A stretch of 6,778 nt of DNA. Origin: Pedobacter sp. (lineage in GTDB: Bacteria > Bacteroidota > Bacteroidia > Sphingobacteriales > Sphingobacteriaceae). Shown here in pieces: positions 1 to 6,605 of this stretch; within the stretch, counting starts at the first letter, position 1; each line of letters starts with the position of its first letter. Where the stretch lies: assembly GCA_028287885.1 (NCBI GenBank), contig JAQBOT010000285.1, positions 1 to 6,778 on the forward strand. Direction: 5' to 3'. Below the pieces are notes generated by a model. That model searched no databases, was not told the DNA's origin, and was given only the letters and a program-made list of their open reading frames with translations. The position numbers and the translations under genes were made by a program.

Positions 1-133
1 CGGACTTGTTGTGGTGATCTTCATGAAGCTTCCAGAATAGTCCATGCATAATATACTTATGCGTAAGCCAGGTAACGCATTCCATTAAGCAGAATGTTAT
101 GATGACGATTGCTATATATAATAGAATTTGCAT
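1..133 (-). CDS. crtZ: CrtZ-type beta-carotene hydroxylase, 5' part only (runs off the left edge)
   Basis: Reading leftwards from the ATG at 133-131 gives 44 complete codons before the window ends. The product begins with a hydrophobic membrane helix (about residues 3-22) and then shows two histidine clusters of the membrane di-iron hydroxylase superfamily: H25-x4-H30 (HKYIMH) and H37-x2-H40-H41 (HEDHH). The spacing and the surrounding residues (HGxxWxLHxDHH) are typical of CrtZ, which adds 3- and 3'-hydroxyls to the beta-ionone rings of beta-carotene to give cryptoxanthin and zeaxanthin in the membrane. The further His motifs expected in the C-terminal half lie outside the window. The start is 10 nt after the stop of the preceding unnamed gene, so it is the fourth gene of the crtI-crtB operon. 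A related sterol-desaturase-like hydroxylase is possible but unlikely given the neighbours. Confidence 0.88.
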   Translation of the reverse strand, partial: MQILLYIAIVIITFCLMECVTWLTHKYIMHGLFWKLHEDHHNKS

Positions 134-143
134 TTGTAATTAA

Positions 144-656
144 CTATAAACCTTCAATTAGCCTAATTTCTTGTGCTGTACAAAACTTGCTGCTAAGCAT
201 GTAATTCTTGATTCTTTTAAACAAGTCCGGGTCAGCTTTAGTTCCACCAGACCTCAGGAAATTGATTAACACCGCCTTGTCTGTGTTAATATCTGACTTA
301 TAATTTAATAACGCAGGAACGTTGGATTGTGTTGTGAATCGAAAAAAGCTTAGCTCAGGATTTTTTGGCGAAGCTGCAATGGCGATCTCCAACAGGTTTC
401 TGCCTTTTCTGAAATGCGACAATTTACTTATCGGATTGATCAAATGCTTACACATAACCAGCTCAGAGATTGCCTTATATCCAAGAAGGATAGGCAATGA
501 TTTCTCATTGACATTCCTGAACTGATCGTTAAACTTTTCTGCCAACACTTTGCTGTTTGCCGCCTGATCAAGCTGCAACCTTAGACTAAGCAGGTTCCAT
601 GTGCCCGGTGCGAAGTAAAAGCAAATAATTAGAGAAAGTAGCGATTTTAAAATCAT
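144..656 (-). CDS. Unnamed 170-aa protein in the carotenoid operon, N-terminal hydrophobic segment
   Basis: I cannot assign a function. The ATG at 656-654 overlaps the crtB stop as ATGA, a strong sign of translational coupling, and crtZ begins 10 nt after its stop, so it is an integral operon member. The N-terminus (about residues 1-25) has one basic residue followed by a hydrophobic stretch, which suggests a signal peptide or single membrane anchor. No lipobox Cys is obvious. The rest looks mostly helical: residues 56-70 and 82-95 read as amphipathic helices, followed by SPKNPELSFFRF (96-107) and a Lys/Asp-rich stretch ending near 135, reminiscent of a helical-repeat (TPR-like) scaffold. From memory, Flavobacteriia and Sphingobacteriia carry similar proteins near carotenoid genes, but this is not verified here. 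A role in handling carotenoids or the membrane is possible from context only. Confidence 0.8.
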   Translation of the reverse strand: MILKSLLSLIICFYFAPGTWNLLSLRLQLDQAANSKVLAEKFNDQFRNVNEKSLPILLGYKAISELVMCKHLINPISKLSHFRKGRNLLEIAIAASPKNPELSFFRFTTQSNVPALLNYKSDINTDKAVLINFLRSGGTKADPDLFKRIKNYMLSSKFCTAQEIRLIEGL

Positions 657-1489
657 AGCATTCCAAGACTATGTTTAACGTAAGAGCCGGCCAGCAGGCC
701 AATTTTCTGACTGTTGGGAATGCGAACGCGTTTTGACATGATGCTGGTACAAGATATCGCCTTAATCTTTTTAAATAAGGCCAAGTAATAAATATAGGCA
801 ACATAAACGCCAAACCGCGAAGATGCCGGAAGACCTTTGATACCGAACAAGGCATCATGAAAATCCTTTTCAATATCCTGTTGTATAGCCAGCTTCTCCT
901 TCTCAGAAAATGAACTTAGATCTAGTCCAGGAAAGTATACTCTACCTAAGGTCTCATAATCACTTTTCATGTCTCTTAAGAAATTGACCTTTTGAAATGC
1001 CGAACCTAATTTCCGAGCAGAGGGTTTGAGTATCTGGTAAAGTGAATCGTTATTTTCAGCAAACACCCTTAGACACATCAGGCCAACTACTTCTGCCGAC
1101 CCAAGGATATACTCCTGATAAGAATCTGAACAATGGCTGGTTGCCTGCAAATCCATTTCCATACTAAAAAGGAACTGATCAATCAATCCCCTGTCAATGC
1201 TATAGTCATTAACAACATGCTGAAAGCTGTTTAATATTGGGTTTAGACTTATTTTTTGATTGATTGCTTTATAGGTGCTTTGCTTGAAATCTTCCAGCAA
1301 CTCCTTTTTATCATAATCGTGAAAGGAATCTACAACCTCATCTGCCAATCGAACAAAACCGTATATGCTATAAATCGCTTCATGGAACTTCTTATGCAGA
1401 CAGCTTATGCCAATCGAGAAACTTGTACTATAAGTCTTGGTAATTAACTTACTCGAGGCTCTGGAGACATTGTCAAACAAGTGTTTCAT
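653..1489 (-). CDS. crtB: Phytoene synthase (squalene/phytoene synthase family)
   Basis: CrtB condenses two geranylgeranyl diphosphates head to head into phytoene, the first committed step of C40 carotenoid synthesis, at the membrane surface. The 278-aa product has the normal bacterial length and the family landmarks: the first Asp-rich motif DEVVD (D50, D54) in the FVRLADEVVD context, the SAEVVGLMC helix near 131-139, and the second motif NFLRDMKSD (D173, D177), followed by GRVYFP (182-187). The two Asp clusters bind the Mg2+-diphosphates. The ATG at 1489 lies 17 nt inside the end of crtI, and the stop overlaps the next gene by 4 nt, so its translation is probably coupled on both sides. The pairing with crtI makes a C40 phytoene synthase more likely than a squalene or dehydrosqualene synthase. 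Confidence 0.95.
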   Translation of the reverse strand: MKHLFDNVSRASSKLITKTYSTSFSIGISCLHKKFHEAIYSIYGFVRLADEVVDSFHDYDKKELLEDFKQSTYKAINQKISLNPILNSFQHVVNDYSIDRGLIDQFLFSMEMDLQATSHCSDSYQEYILGSAEVVGLMCLRVFAENNDSLYQILKPSARKLGSAFQKVNFLRDMKSDYETLGRVYFPGLDLSSFSEKEKLAIQQDIEKDFHDALFGIKGLPASSRFGVYVAYIYYLALFKKIKAISCTSIMSKRVRIPNSQKIGLLAGSYVKHSLGML

Positions 1490-2969
1490 GGCTTTCCCTT
1501 TTGTTTAGATACTTCAATAATTCTTTTGCAGCAACCTGTCCGGATATTAATGCCGGGGGAACCCCTGGACCTGGAACGGTGAGCTGGCCGGTGTAAAACA
1601 GGTTCTTTACTTTCTTATTCCTTAATGATGGTTTAAGTACAGCTGTTTGATTCAAAGTATTTGCAAGGCCGTAAGCATTACCGCCAAATGCGTGATAGTC
1701 ACTTACGAAATTGTCTAAACAATAGTTTTTCTTATAGATGATATTTGATGCGATAGAAGAGCCGGTATGTGCCTCTATGCGGTTGATTATAGACGCGAAG
1801 TAGCTTTCTCTTTTCACTTCCGTATCCTCCAGTCCGGTAGCGATTGGAACCAGGATAAATAGGTTTTCCATGCCTGCTGGTGCAACCGTAGTATCGGTCT
1901 TAGATGGACAACAAACATAAAACAAGGGCTCTCCTGGCCATTCGGGCGTTTTATAAATGGATTCGGCATGTCTTACAAAATCTGCATCAAAGAAAAGATT
2001 GTGATGAAGCAGGTTATCAATTCTCTTATCAACACCCAGATAATAGATTAAACACGAAGGTGCAAAGGTTTTCTTGTCCCAGTATTCTGAGGAATAGTTT
2101 CGGTAAGCAGGTTCAAGAAGGTTCTGCTCCACATGATTGTAATCAGCAGAGGCAATGACTCCATCCGTTGGTATTCTGCCTGTTGCGGTGTGCACAGCGC
2201 TCACGGCACCTCCTTCTACTTCGATATTTGTTATCGGCGTATTTGGATAGAACTGAACTCCAAGGCTTTTGGCAAGGTTTTCCATGCCATCGATGATTTT
2301 GAACATTCCCCCTTCAGGATACCAGGTACCCTGAACCAAGGCAGAATAGTTCATCATAGTGTATAGCGCTGGGATCTTGTTGGCCATGGCACCGAGAAAT
2401 AGTACGGGAAATTCCATTAACGCTTGAAGCCGTGGGTCTTTGAAGTACTTTCGTACATAGGAACTAACGGAGCTGAAGAGGTTGGATTGAAGCATTCCCC
2501 TGGCCACGTCTAAATTGGCGTACTCCAGCCATGAAAACGCGGGTTTGTATACCAAGTCTTGCATCCCCACCCGATACTTAAATTCAGCTTCTTTGAGAAA
2601 CTTTTGGAGTGCCTGACTGCTCCCGCTTTCGCAGGATTCAAATACCTTATAAAGATCTTCTAACTTCGCTGGCACCGGCAGAATGTCTTGTTTACCGAAT
2701 ACGATCTGAAAACCGGGGTCGAGTTGTTGTAAGTGGTAAAAATCCGTGGCAGACTTCCCAAAGGCATTAAAGAAAGATTCGAAGACATCGGGCATCCAAT
2801 ACCAGCTGGGCCCCATGTCAAAGGTGAATCCAGCTTCTGAAAAGCTTCTTGCCCTGCCACCGATGGTTGAGTTCTTCTCGAATACGCTAACATCATGACC
2901 ATCCTTGGCCGCGAAACACGCTGCTGCCAGTCCGGAAAAACCGCTGCCTATGATGGACACTTTAGCCAT
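1473..2969 (-). CDS. crtI: Phytoene desaturase (CrtI type, FAD-dependent)
   Basis: CrtI introduces double bonds into phytoene, normally four steps to lycopene in this type, using FAD at the membrane. The 498-aa length is typical. Residues 4-31 form the N-terminal Rossmann fold with GSGFSG (G8, G10, G13) and the acidic E31 expected to bind the FAD ribose, followed by IGGRARS (36-42). The C-terminal signature YTGQLTVPGPGVPPALISGQ begins at about residue 459 and is diagnostic of bacterial carotene desaturases. It is the first gene of the leftward operon and overlaps crtB by 17 nt. The product spectrum (neurosporene or lycopene) cannot be read from sequence, but CrtZ downstream favours lycopene feeding a cyclase. 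Only about 37 nt separate the start from the T-run of the upstream terminator. A box at 2996-2989 (TATTATTG) is one mismatch from TAnnTTTG but lacks a correctly spaced -33 element, so the promoter is unresolved. Confidence 0.95.
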   Translation of the reverse strand: MAKVSIIGSGFSGLAAACFAAKDGHDVSVFEKNSTIGGRARSFSEAGFTFDMGPSWYWMPDVFESFFNAFGKSATDFYHLQQLDPGFQIVFGKQDILPVPAKLEDLYKVFESCESGSSQALQKFLKEAEFKYRVGMQDLVYKPAFSWLEYANLDVARGMLQSNLFSSVSSYVRKYFKDPRLQALMEFPVLFLGAMANKIPALYTMMNYSALVQGTWYPEGGMFKIIDGMENLAKSLGVQFYPNTPITNIEVEGGAVSAVHTATGRIPTDGVIASADYNHVEQNLLEPAYRNYSSEYWDKKTFAPSCLIYYLGVDKRIDNLLHHNLFFDADFVRHAESIYKTPEWPGEPLFYVCCPSKTDTTVAPAGMENLFILVPIATGLEDTEVKRESYFASIINRIEAHTGSSIASNIIYKKNYCLDNFVSDYHAFGGNAYGLANTLNQTAVLKPSLRNKKVKNLFYTGQLTVPGPGVPPALISGQVAAKELLKYLNKRESHETLV

Positions 2970-3006
2970 AATCTTTTTTGTAAATTAACAATAATAAGGT
3001 AAGGAC

Positions 3007-3046
3007 AAAAAAAAAAGCGCTATCAATTGATGATAGCGCCTTTTTT
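3007..3046 (-). terminator. Intrinsic terminator of the lipoprotein gene, symmetric in form
   Basis: A perfect 9-bp stem (GCGCTATCA at 3017-3025 with TGATAGCGC at 3031-3039) encloses a 5-nt loop. On the minus strand it is followed by ten T residues (3016-3007), making a strong Rho-independent terminator 25 nt past the lipoprotein stop. On the plus strand the same stem is followed by C and six T (3041-3046), so it could also stop rightward transcription, although no rightward gene ends here. Because it lies just upstream of crtI, it insulates the carotenoid operon from lipoprotein read-through. Confidence 0.93.
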
Positions 3047-3071
3047 AGTTAGTGTTTTCTAAAGGAATATA

Positions 3072-3560
3072 TTATTTGCCTGCTTTTGTGAAGTTTAAAA
3101 CTGCATAGGCTGTAGTAGAACCATATTCAATTGGCGATTTTAGTACCAAGGTGTCGCCAGTTCCAGAAAATAAAACCAGTCTATAACCGTCAGATACATT
3201 CTTCGCCTTATCGCCTGTATATAATTTTTTGAACTGGAAGGTTTGATCAGCCGGACTAACAGACCAAAAGATGGATTGCGCACCAGCGGTGCAGTTACCG
3301 CCACCAGCTAAGGTATACGTTCCGTTTCCACTATTTGTTAAGTTCCAGGTACTTCCAACAAAGCATTGGTAAGATGGTTCACCAAATAAGCCTTTAACAG
3401 CCACCGACGGAATACCTTCGAAAGTAACGTTATTCAATACCCAGTTACCGGATACTTTTCCTCTGCTTACAGTTTGAACGCCATTTTTTGTGCTTGAGCA
3501 GCTTTGTAAAACCATTAATGAACTGCATAGAATGGCAGCTATTACTAATATTCTTTTCAT
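3072..3560 (-). CDS. Lipocalin-like lipoprotein
   Basis: The 162-aa product starts with a lipoprotein signal peptide: basic MKR, a hydrophobic core, and the lipobox LQSC with the acylated Cys at 21. The mature protein should therefore be anchored to a membrane facing the periplasm or the cell exterior. After a short linker comes the lipocalin entry motif G38-N-W40 (SGNWVLNNVTFEG), then a Gly/Thr/Ser-rich series of predicted beta strands (WNLTNSGNGTYTL near 72-84; YRLVLFSGTGDTLVL later) ending in AYAVLNFTKAG, in keeping with a small beta-barrel. C66 and C90 could form a disulfide. Bacteroidota encode many such lipocalin-family lipoproteins of unknown ligand. The gene is transcribed alone and ends at a strong terminator. 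It diverges from the PLP enzyme gene across only 42 bp, with no clear link to sulfur metabolism or carotenoids. Confidence 0.8.
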   Translation of the reverse strand: MKRILVIAAILCSSLMVLQSCSSTKNGVQTVSRGKVSGNWVLNNVTFEGIPSVAVKGLFGEPSYQCFVGSTWNLTNSGNGTYTLAGGGNCTAGAQSIFWSVSPADQTFQFKKLYTGDKAKNVSDGYRLVLFSGTGDTLVLKSPIEYGSTTAYAVLNFTKAGK

Positions 3561-3602
3561 ATACTTGTGTTTTTGTTGTCAGCTTACATAAATCTTGCCA
3601 AA

Positions 3603-4718
3603 ATGAAAACGGAAACCATTGCAATTCACGGGGGAAATATCATAAAAAGTTCTACTGGAGATGTTACTCAGCCTTTAAGTCTATCAACCACCTTTGTACG
3701 GGATGAGAACGGAGAGTATCCGGGCGGACATATGTATAGCCGGGTGAGCAATCCAAACCGGGCTTCATTGGAGAAGTTGCTGGCAAATCTTGAGCATGGT
3801 ATTGAGGCTTGTGCCTTTGCTTCCGGGAATGCTGCGGGTATGAGTGTTTTCCAGGCATTAAAGCCGGGTAGCCACATCATTGCGCCAGATGATATGTACT
3901 GGGGTTTTAAGAAGCAATTGCAAACGATCTTTGCAGATTCTTTAGTGATCGACTTCGTAGATCTGACCCAGCTGGATCTTGTGGAATCTTACATTAAGCC
4001 AAACACGGTGATGATTTGGACAGAAACACCTTCTAACCCTTTGTTAAAGATTACCGACATTCTTGGTATAAGTGCGATCGCACGCAAACACAAGCTTGTA
4101 TTGGCCTGTGACAGCACCTTTGCCTCTCCATGTTTGCAGAACCCTATCCTACTTGGCGCCGACATCGTTATGCACTCGACTACAAAGTATATCGGCGGCC
4201 ACAGTGATGTGATTGGTGGTGCGCTGATCACTGCAAAGAAAGATGAGCTCTGGGAAAAGATCAGAAATATACAGCAGGTTGGTGGTTCGGTGCCCTCACC
4301 TTTTGACTGCTTTTTGCTGGTTAGAAGTATCAAGACCCTGCCCCATCGCATGCGGGGACACTGCAGCAATGGAATGGCGCTAGCTCGCTTCCTTGAAAAT
4401 CACCCAAAGATTGAAGCTGTTTATTATCCCGGATTGCCCTCCCATCCACAGCATGAAATTGCCCGTTCGCAAATGTCGGACTTCGGTGGCATGTTGTCTA
4501 TTCTGGTTAAGGGATCTGTTGAAGAAACAAAGAGAGTGGTAAATAGCGTCCGTCTTTTCGCTCAGGCAACCAGCCTTGGTGGGATAGAAAGCTTAATTGA
4601 GCATCGATATTCAATCGAAGGTCCGGACACGAAAACGCCTAAAAACCTGCTCCGCATTTCTGTGGGCTTAGAAAATATTGATGATTTGATTGCAGATTTT
4701 GAACAAGCATTGAACTAA
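3603..4718 (+). CDS. Cys/Met metabolism PLP enzyme, cystathionine gamma-synthase/lyase family
   Basis: I start it at 3603 (MKTETIAIHGG), giving 371 aa. An in-frame ATG at 3567 would add 12 residues not seen in the family and would crowd the divergent lipoprotein gene. Members of this fold-type I family use pyridoxal phosphate for transsulfuration chemistry on cystathionine or activated homoserine in the cytoplasm. Visible landmarks are YSRVSNP (Y45, R47, phosphate contacts from the partner subunit), Y99 (ring stacking), D170 in CDSTFASP (pyridine N), the Schiff-base lysine K195 in HSTTKYIGGHSD, SLGGIESLIEH (324-334) and R351 in RISVG (substrate carboxylate). The SLGGxESL segment with E329 resembles gamma-synthases and gamma-lyases, but sequence alone does not separate synthase, gamma-lyase or beta-lyase. 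It has no riboswitch of its own in the short upstream gap. No convincing terminator follows. Confidence 0.9.
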   Translation: MKTETIAIHGGNIIKSSTGDVTQPLSLSTTFVRDENGEYPGGHMYSRVSNPNRASLEKLLANLEHGIEACAFASGNAAGMSVFQALKPGSHIIAPDDMYWGFKKQLQTIFADSLVIDFVDLTQLDLVESYIKPNTVMIWTETPSNPLLKITDILGISAIARKHKLVLACDSTFASPCLQNPILLGADIVMHSTTKYIGGHSDVIGGALITAKKDELWEKIRNIQQVGGSVPSPFDCFLLVRSIKTLPHRMRGHCSNGMALARFLENHPKIEAVYYPGLPSHPQHEIARSQMSDFGGMLSILVKGSVEETKRVVNSVRLFAQATSLGGIESLIEHRYSIEGPDTKTPKNLLRISVGLENIDDLIADFEQALN

Positions 4719-4792
4719 TCACCTCCATGTTGTTTGGAAACAAGGCCAAAAACAGCCATTATTCAATAAAATGTTAATGCATTATAAAATTT

Positions 4793-4809
4793 TCAAAATT
4801 AAATTTTGA
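4793..4809. repeat. AT-rich inverted repeat overlapping the metY -33 element
   Basis: TCAAAATT (4793-4800) and AATTTTGA (4802-4809) are perfect 8-bp arms around a single central A. The right arm contains the TTTTG -33 box of the metY promoter, so a dimeric regulator bound here would compete with RNA polymerase. Such palindromes arise easily in AT-rich spacers, so an operator role is only a suggestion. The rest of the spacer from 4719 to 4803 is AT-rich and shows no gene and no T-tailed hairpin. Confidence 0.35.
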
Positions 4810-4835
4810 TTTACTGACGATAAAATTTACATTTG
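4804..4835 (+). promoter_or_regulatory. Promoter of the metY-metX leader, Bacteroidota sigma-A type
   Basis: TTTTG at 4804-4808 (-33 element) is followed after 19 nt by TACATTTG at 4828-4835, an exact match to the Bacteroidota -7 consensus TAnnTTTG, with the expected spacing. Transcription should begin a few bases downstream, about 4840-4843, placing the riboswitch some 45 nt into the transcript and metY about 430 nt into it. Confidence 0.85.
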
Positions 4836-4841
4836 AAGCAT

Positions 4842-4859
4842 AATCAGCAGCAGCTGATT
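4842..4859 (+). other. Hairpin at the extreme 5' end of the metY transcript
   Basis: AATCAGC (4842-4848) pairs perfectly with GCTGATT (4853-4859) across a 4-nt AGCA loop. It lies exactly where the transcript should begin, so it may protect the RNA 5' end. As DNA it is also a dyad at the start site and could be an operator. No T-run follows, so it is not a terminator. Confidence 0.45.
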
Positions 4860-4886
4860 GTAGTCAACACCCCTACAGCGGTTTGA

Positions 4887-4997
4887 TTTATTAAGAAGTG
4901 GCGAGAGACAGGCTCAATGACCCACTGGCAACCCTCCGACACGGAGAAGGTGCCAATTCCTGACCAACTCTGCATGGTGCAGCGTTGGAAAGATAAG
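4887..4997 (+). promoter_or_regulatory. SAM-I (S-box) riboswitch aptamer
   Basis: All four helices of the S-box fold around the junction can be read. P1 is TTTATT 4887-4892 with GATAAG 4992-4997 (two G-U pairs). P2 is AGTGG 4897-4901 with CCACT 4922-4926, with the kink-turn-like ATGA just before the 3' strand. P3 is GGCA 4927-4930 with TGCC 4951-4954, continued by CTCCG 4934-4938 with CGGAG 4942-4946. P4 is CCAAC 4964-4968 with GTTGG 4984-4988, plus CTGCA/TGCAG (4970-4974, 4978-4982). The P2 loop CAGG (4909-4912) matches CCTG (4959-4962) for the pseudoknot. The conserved GGTGCCAATTCCTG core and the AAGATAAG end are present. SAM-I RNAs bind S-adenosylmethionine and normally repress Met genes when SAM is high. 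No T-tailed terminator follows P1, and a small ORF starts 12 nt later, so the expression platform is not the classic Gram-positive one. Confidence 0.95.
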
Positions 4998-5009
4998 ATT
5001 GAACTAAAA

Positions 5010-5147
5010 ATGAAAACAAGTATTCCTATTCCGAATTTCAGTAAACGGCCCGTGGCGGCTAAGAAGCTGACAATCCATCACTTCAGACCTATAACCTTTT
5101 ACATGAATGCATGCAACTGTATGTGCTGTTGCATACCTGAATTGTAA
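5010..5147 (+). CDS. Putative Cys-rich leader peptide, 45 aa
   Basis: This short ORF starts 12 nt after the riboswitch P1 stem, preceded by an A-rich TAAAA typical of Bacteroidota initiation regions, and ends 123 nt before metY. I start it at 5010 because the frame's earlier in-frame ATG (4917) lies inside the structured aptamer. The N-terminal part is basic (K2, K12, R13, K18, K19, H23, H24, R26) with no membrane segment. The C-terminus reads YMNACNCMCCCIPEL, with Cys at 35, 37, 39, 40 and 41 and Met at 32 and 38, using TGC and TGT codons just before the stop. I do not recognise it as a named family. Position and composition suggest a leader peptide whose translation slows when Cys-tRNA (perhaps Met-tRNA) is scarce, like the poly-Cys attenuator ORFs known in mycobacteria. 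Alternatives are a metal- or thiol-binding microprotein, or a chance ORF. Confidence 0.65.
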   Translation: MKTSIPIPNFSKRPVAAKKLTIHHFRPITFYMNACNCMCCCIPEL

Positions 5148-5148
5148 A
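5098..5148 (+). other. RNA hairpin spanning the Cys codons and stop of the leader ORF
   Basis: ATGCAAC (5111-5117) pairs perfectly with GTTGCAT (5128-5134) over a 10-nt loop, and TTTACA (5098-5103) with TGTAAA (5143-5148) could close an outer stem through an internal loop. The five Cys codons (5112-5132) lie wholly within the inner hairpin and the stop codon (5145-5147) in the outer arm. A competing hairpin, GTATG (5119-5123) with CATAC (5132-5136), shares the CAT at 5132-5134, so the two inner stems exclude each other. A ribosome over the Cys codons would disrupt them. A regulatory role is inferred. Confidence 0.5.
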
Positions 5149-5177
5149 TTCTTCCTCTTTGTATCAATTCAATTGGA

Positions 5178-5202
5178 AGGCCTCCCTGAAGGAGGTACGC
5201 CT
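5178..5202 (+). other. GC-rich hairpin between the leader ORF and metY
   Basis: CCTCC (5181-5185) pairs with GGAGG (5191-5195) around CTGAA, and AGG (5178-5180) can pair with CCT (5200-5202) after a four-base bulge. It is the only strong stem in the 5148-5270 spacer. No T-run follows, so it is not a canonical intrinsic terminator. CTTCC (5151-5155) with GGAAG (5175-5179) offers an upstream stem sharing part of its base. It may be a switchable element or an RNA stability or pausing element. Confidence 0.4.
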
Positions 5203-5256
5203 AAATTCATCTACGCTCTTGTCAGCTAATGGCAAAAATCAACCGTTTAAAAACCC

Positions 5257-6587
<1,331 letters not shown>

Positions 6588-6605
6588 TTAAGTCAGCATT
6601 ATATA

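Noticed and set aside
586..873. 95-codon minus-strand frame across the crtB/unnamed gene junction
   Set aside because: It lies in another frame over the conserved C-terminal part of crtB, with no recognisable protein features.
3567..3602. Upstream ATG for the PLP enzyme adding 12 residues
   Set aside because: The extension (MFLLSAYINLAK) is not seen in the family, while the ATG at 3603 gives the usual N-terminus KTETIAIHGG.
3561..3602. Divergent promoters in the 42-bp gap between the lipoprotein and PLP enzyme genes
   Set aside because: No TAnnTTTG box with a correctly spaced -33 element was found on either strand; promoters may extend into the coding sequences, but I cannot support a position.
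4730..4743. TTGTTT-GG-AAACAA inverted repeat after the PLP enzyme as its terminator
   Set aside because: AT-rich stem of at most 5-6 bp with a minimal loop and no T-run after it; not convincing as an intrinsic terminator.
4917..5009. Upstream in-frame start giving a 76-aa version of the small ORF
   Set aside because: Its first 31 codons lie within the riboswitch aptamer (P2 to P1), where bases are fixed by RNA structure; the ATG at 5010 with an A-rich lead is far more plausible.
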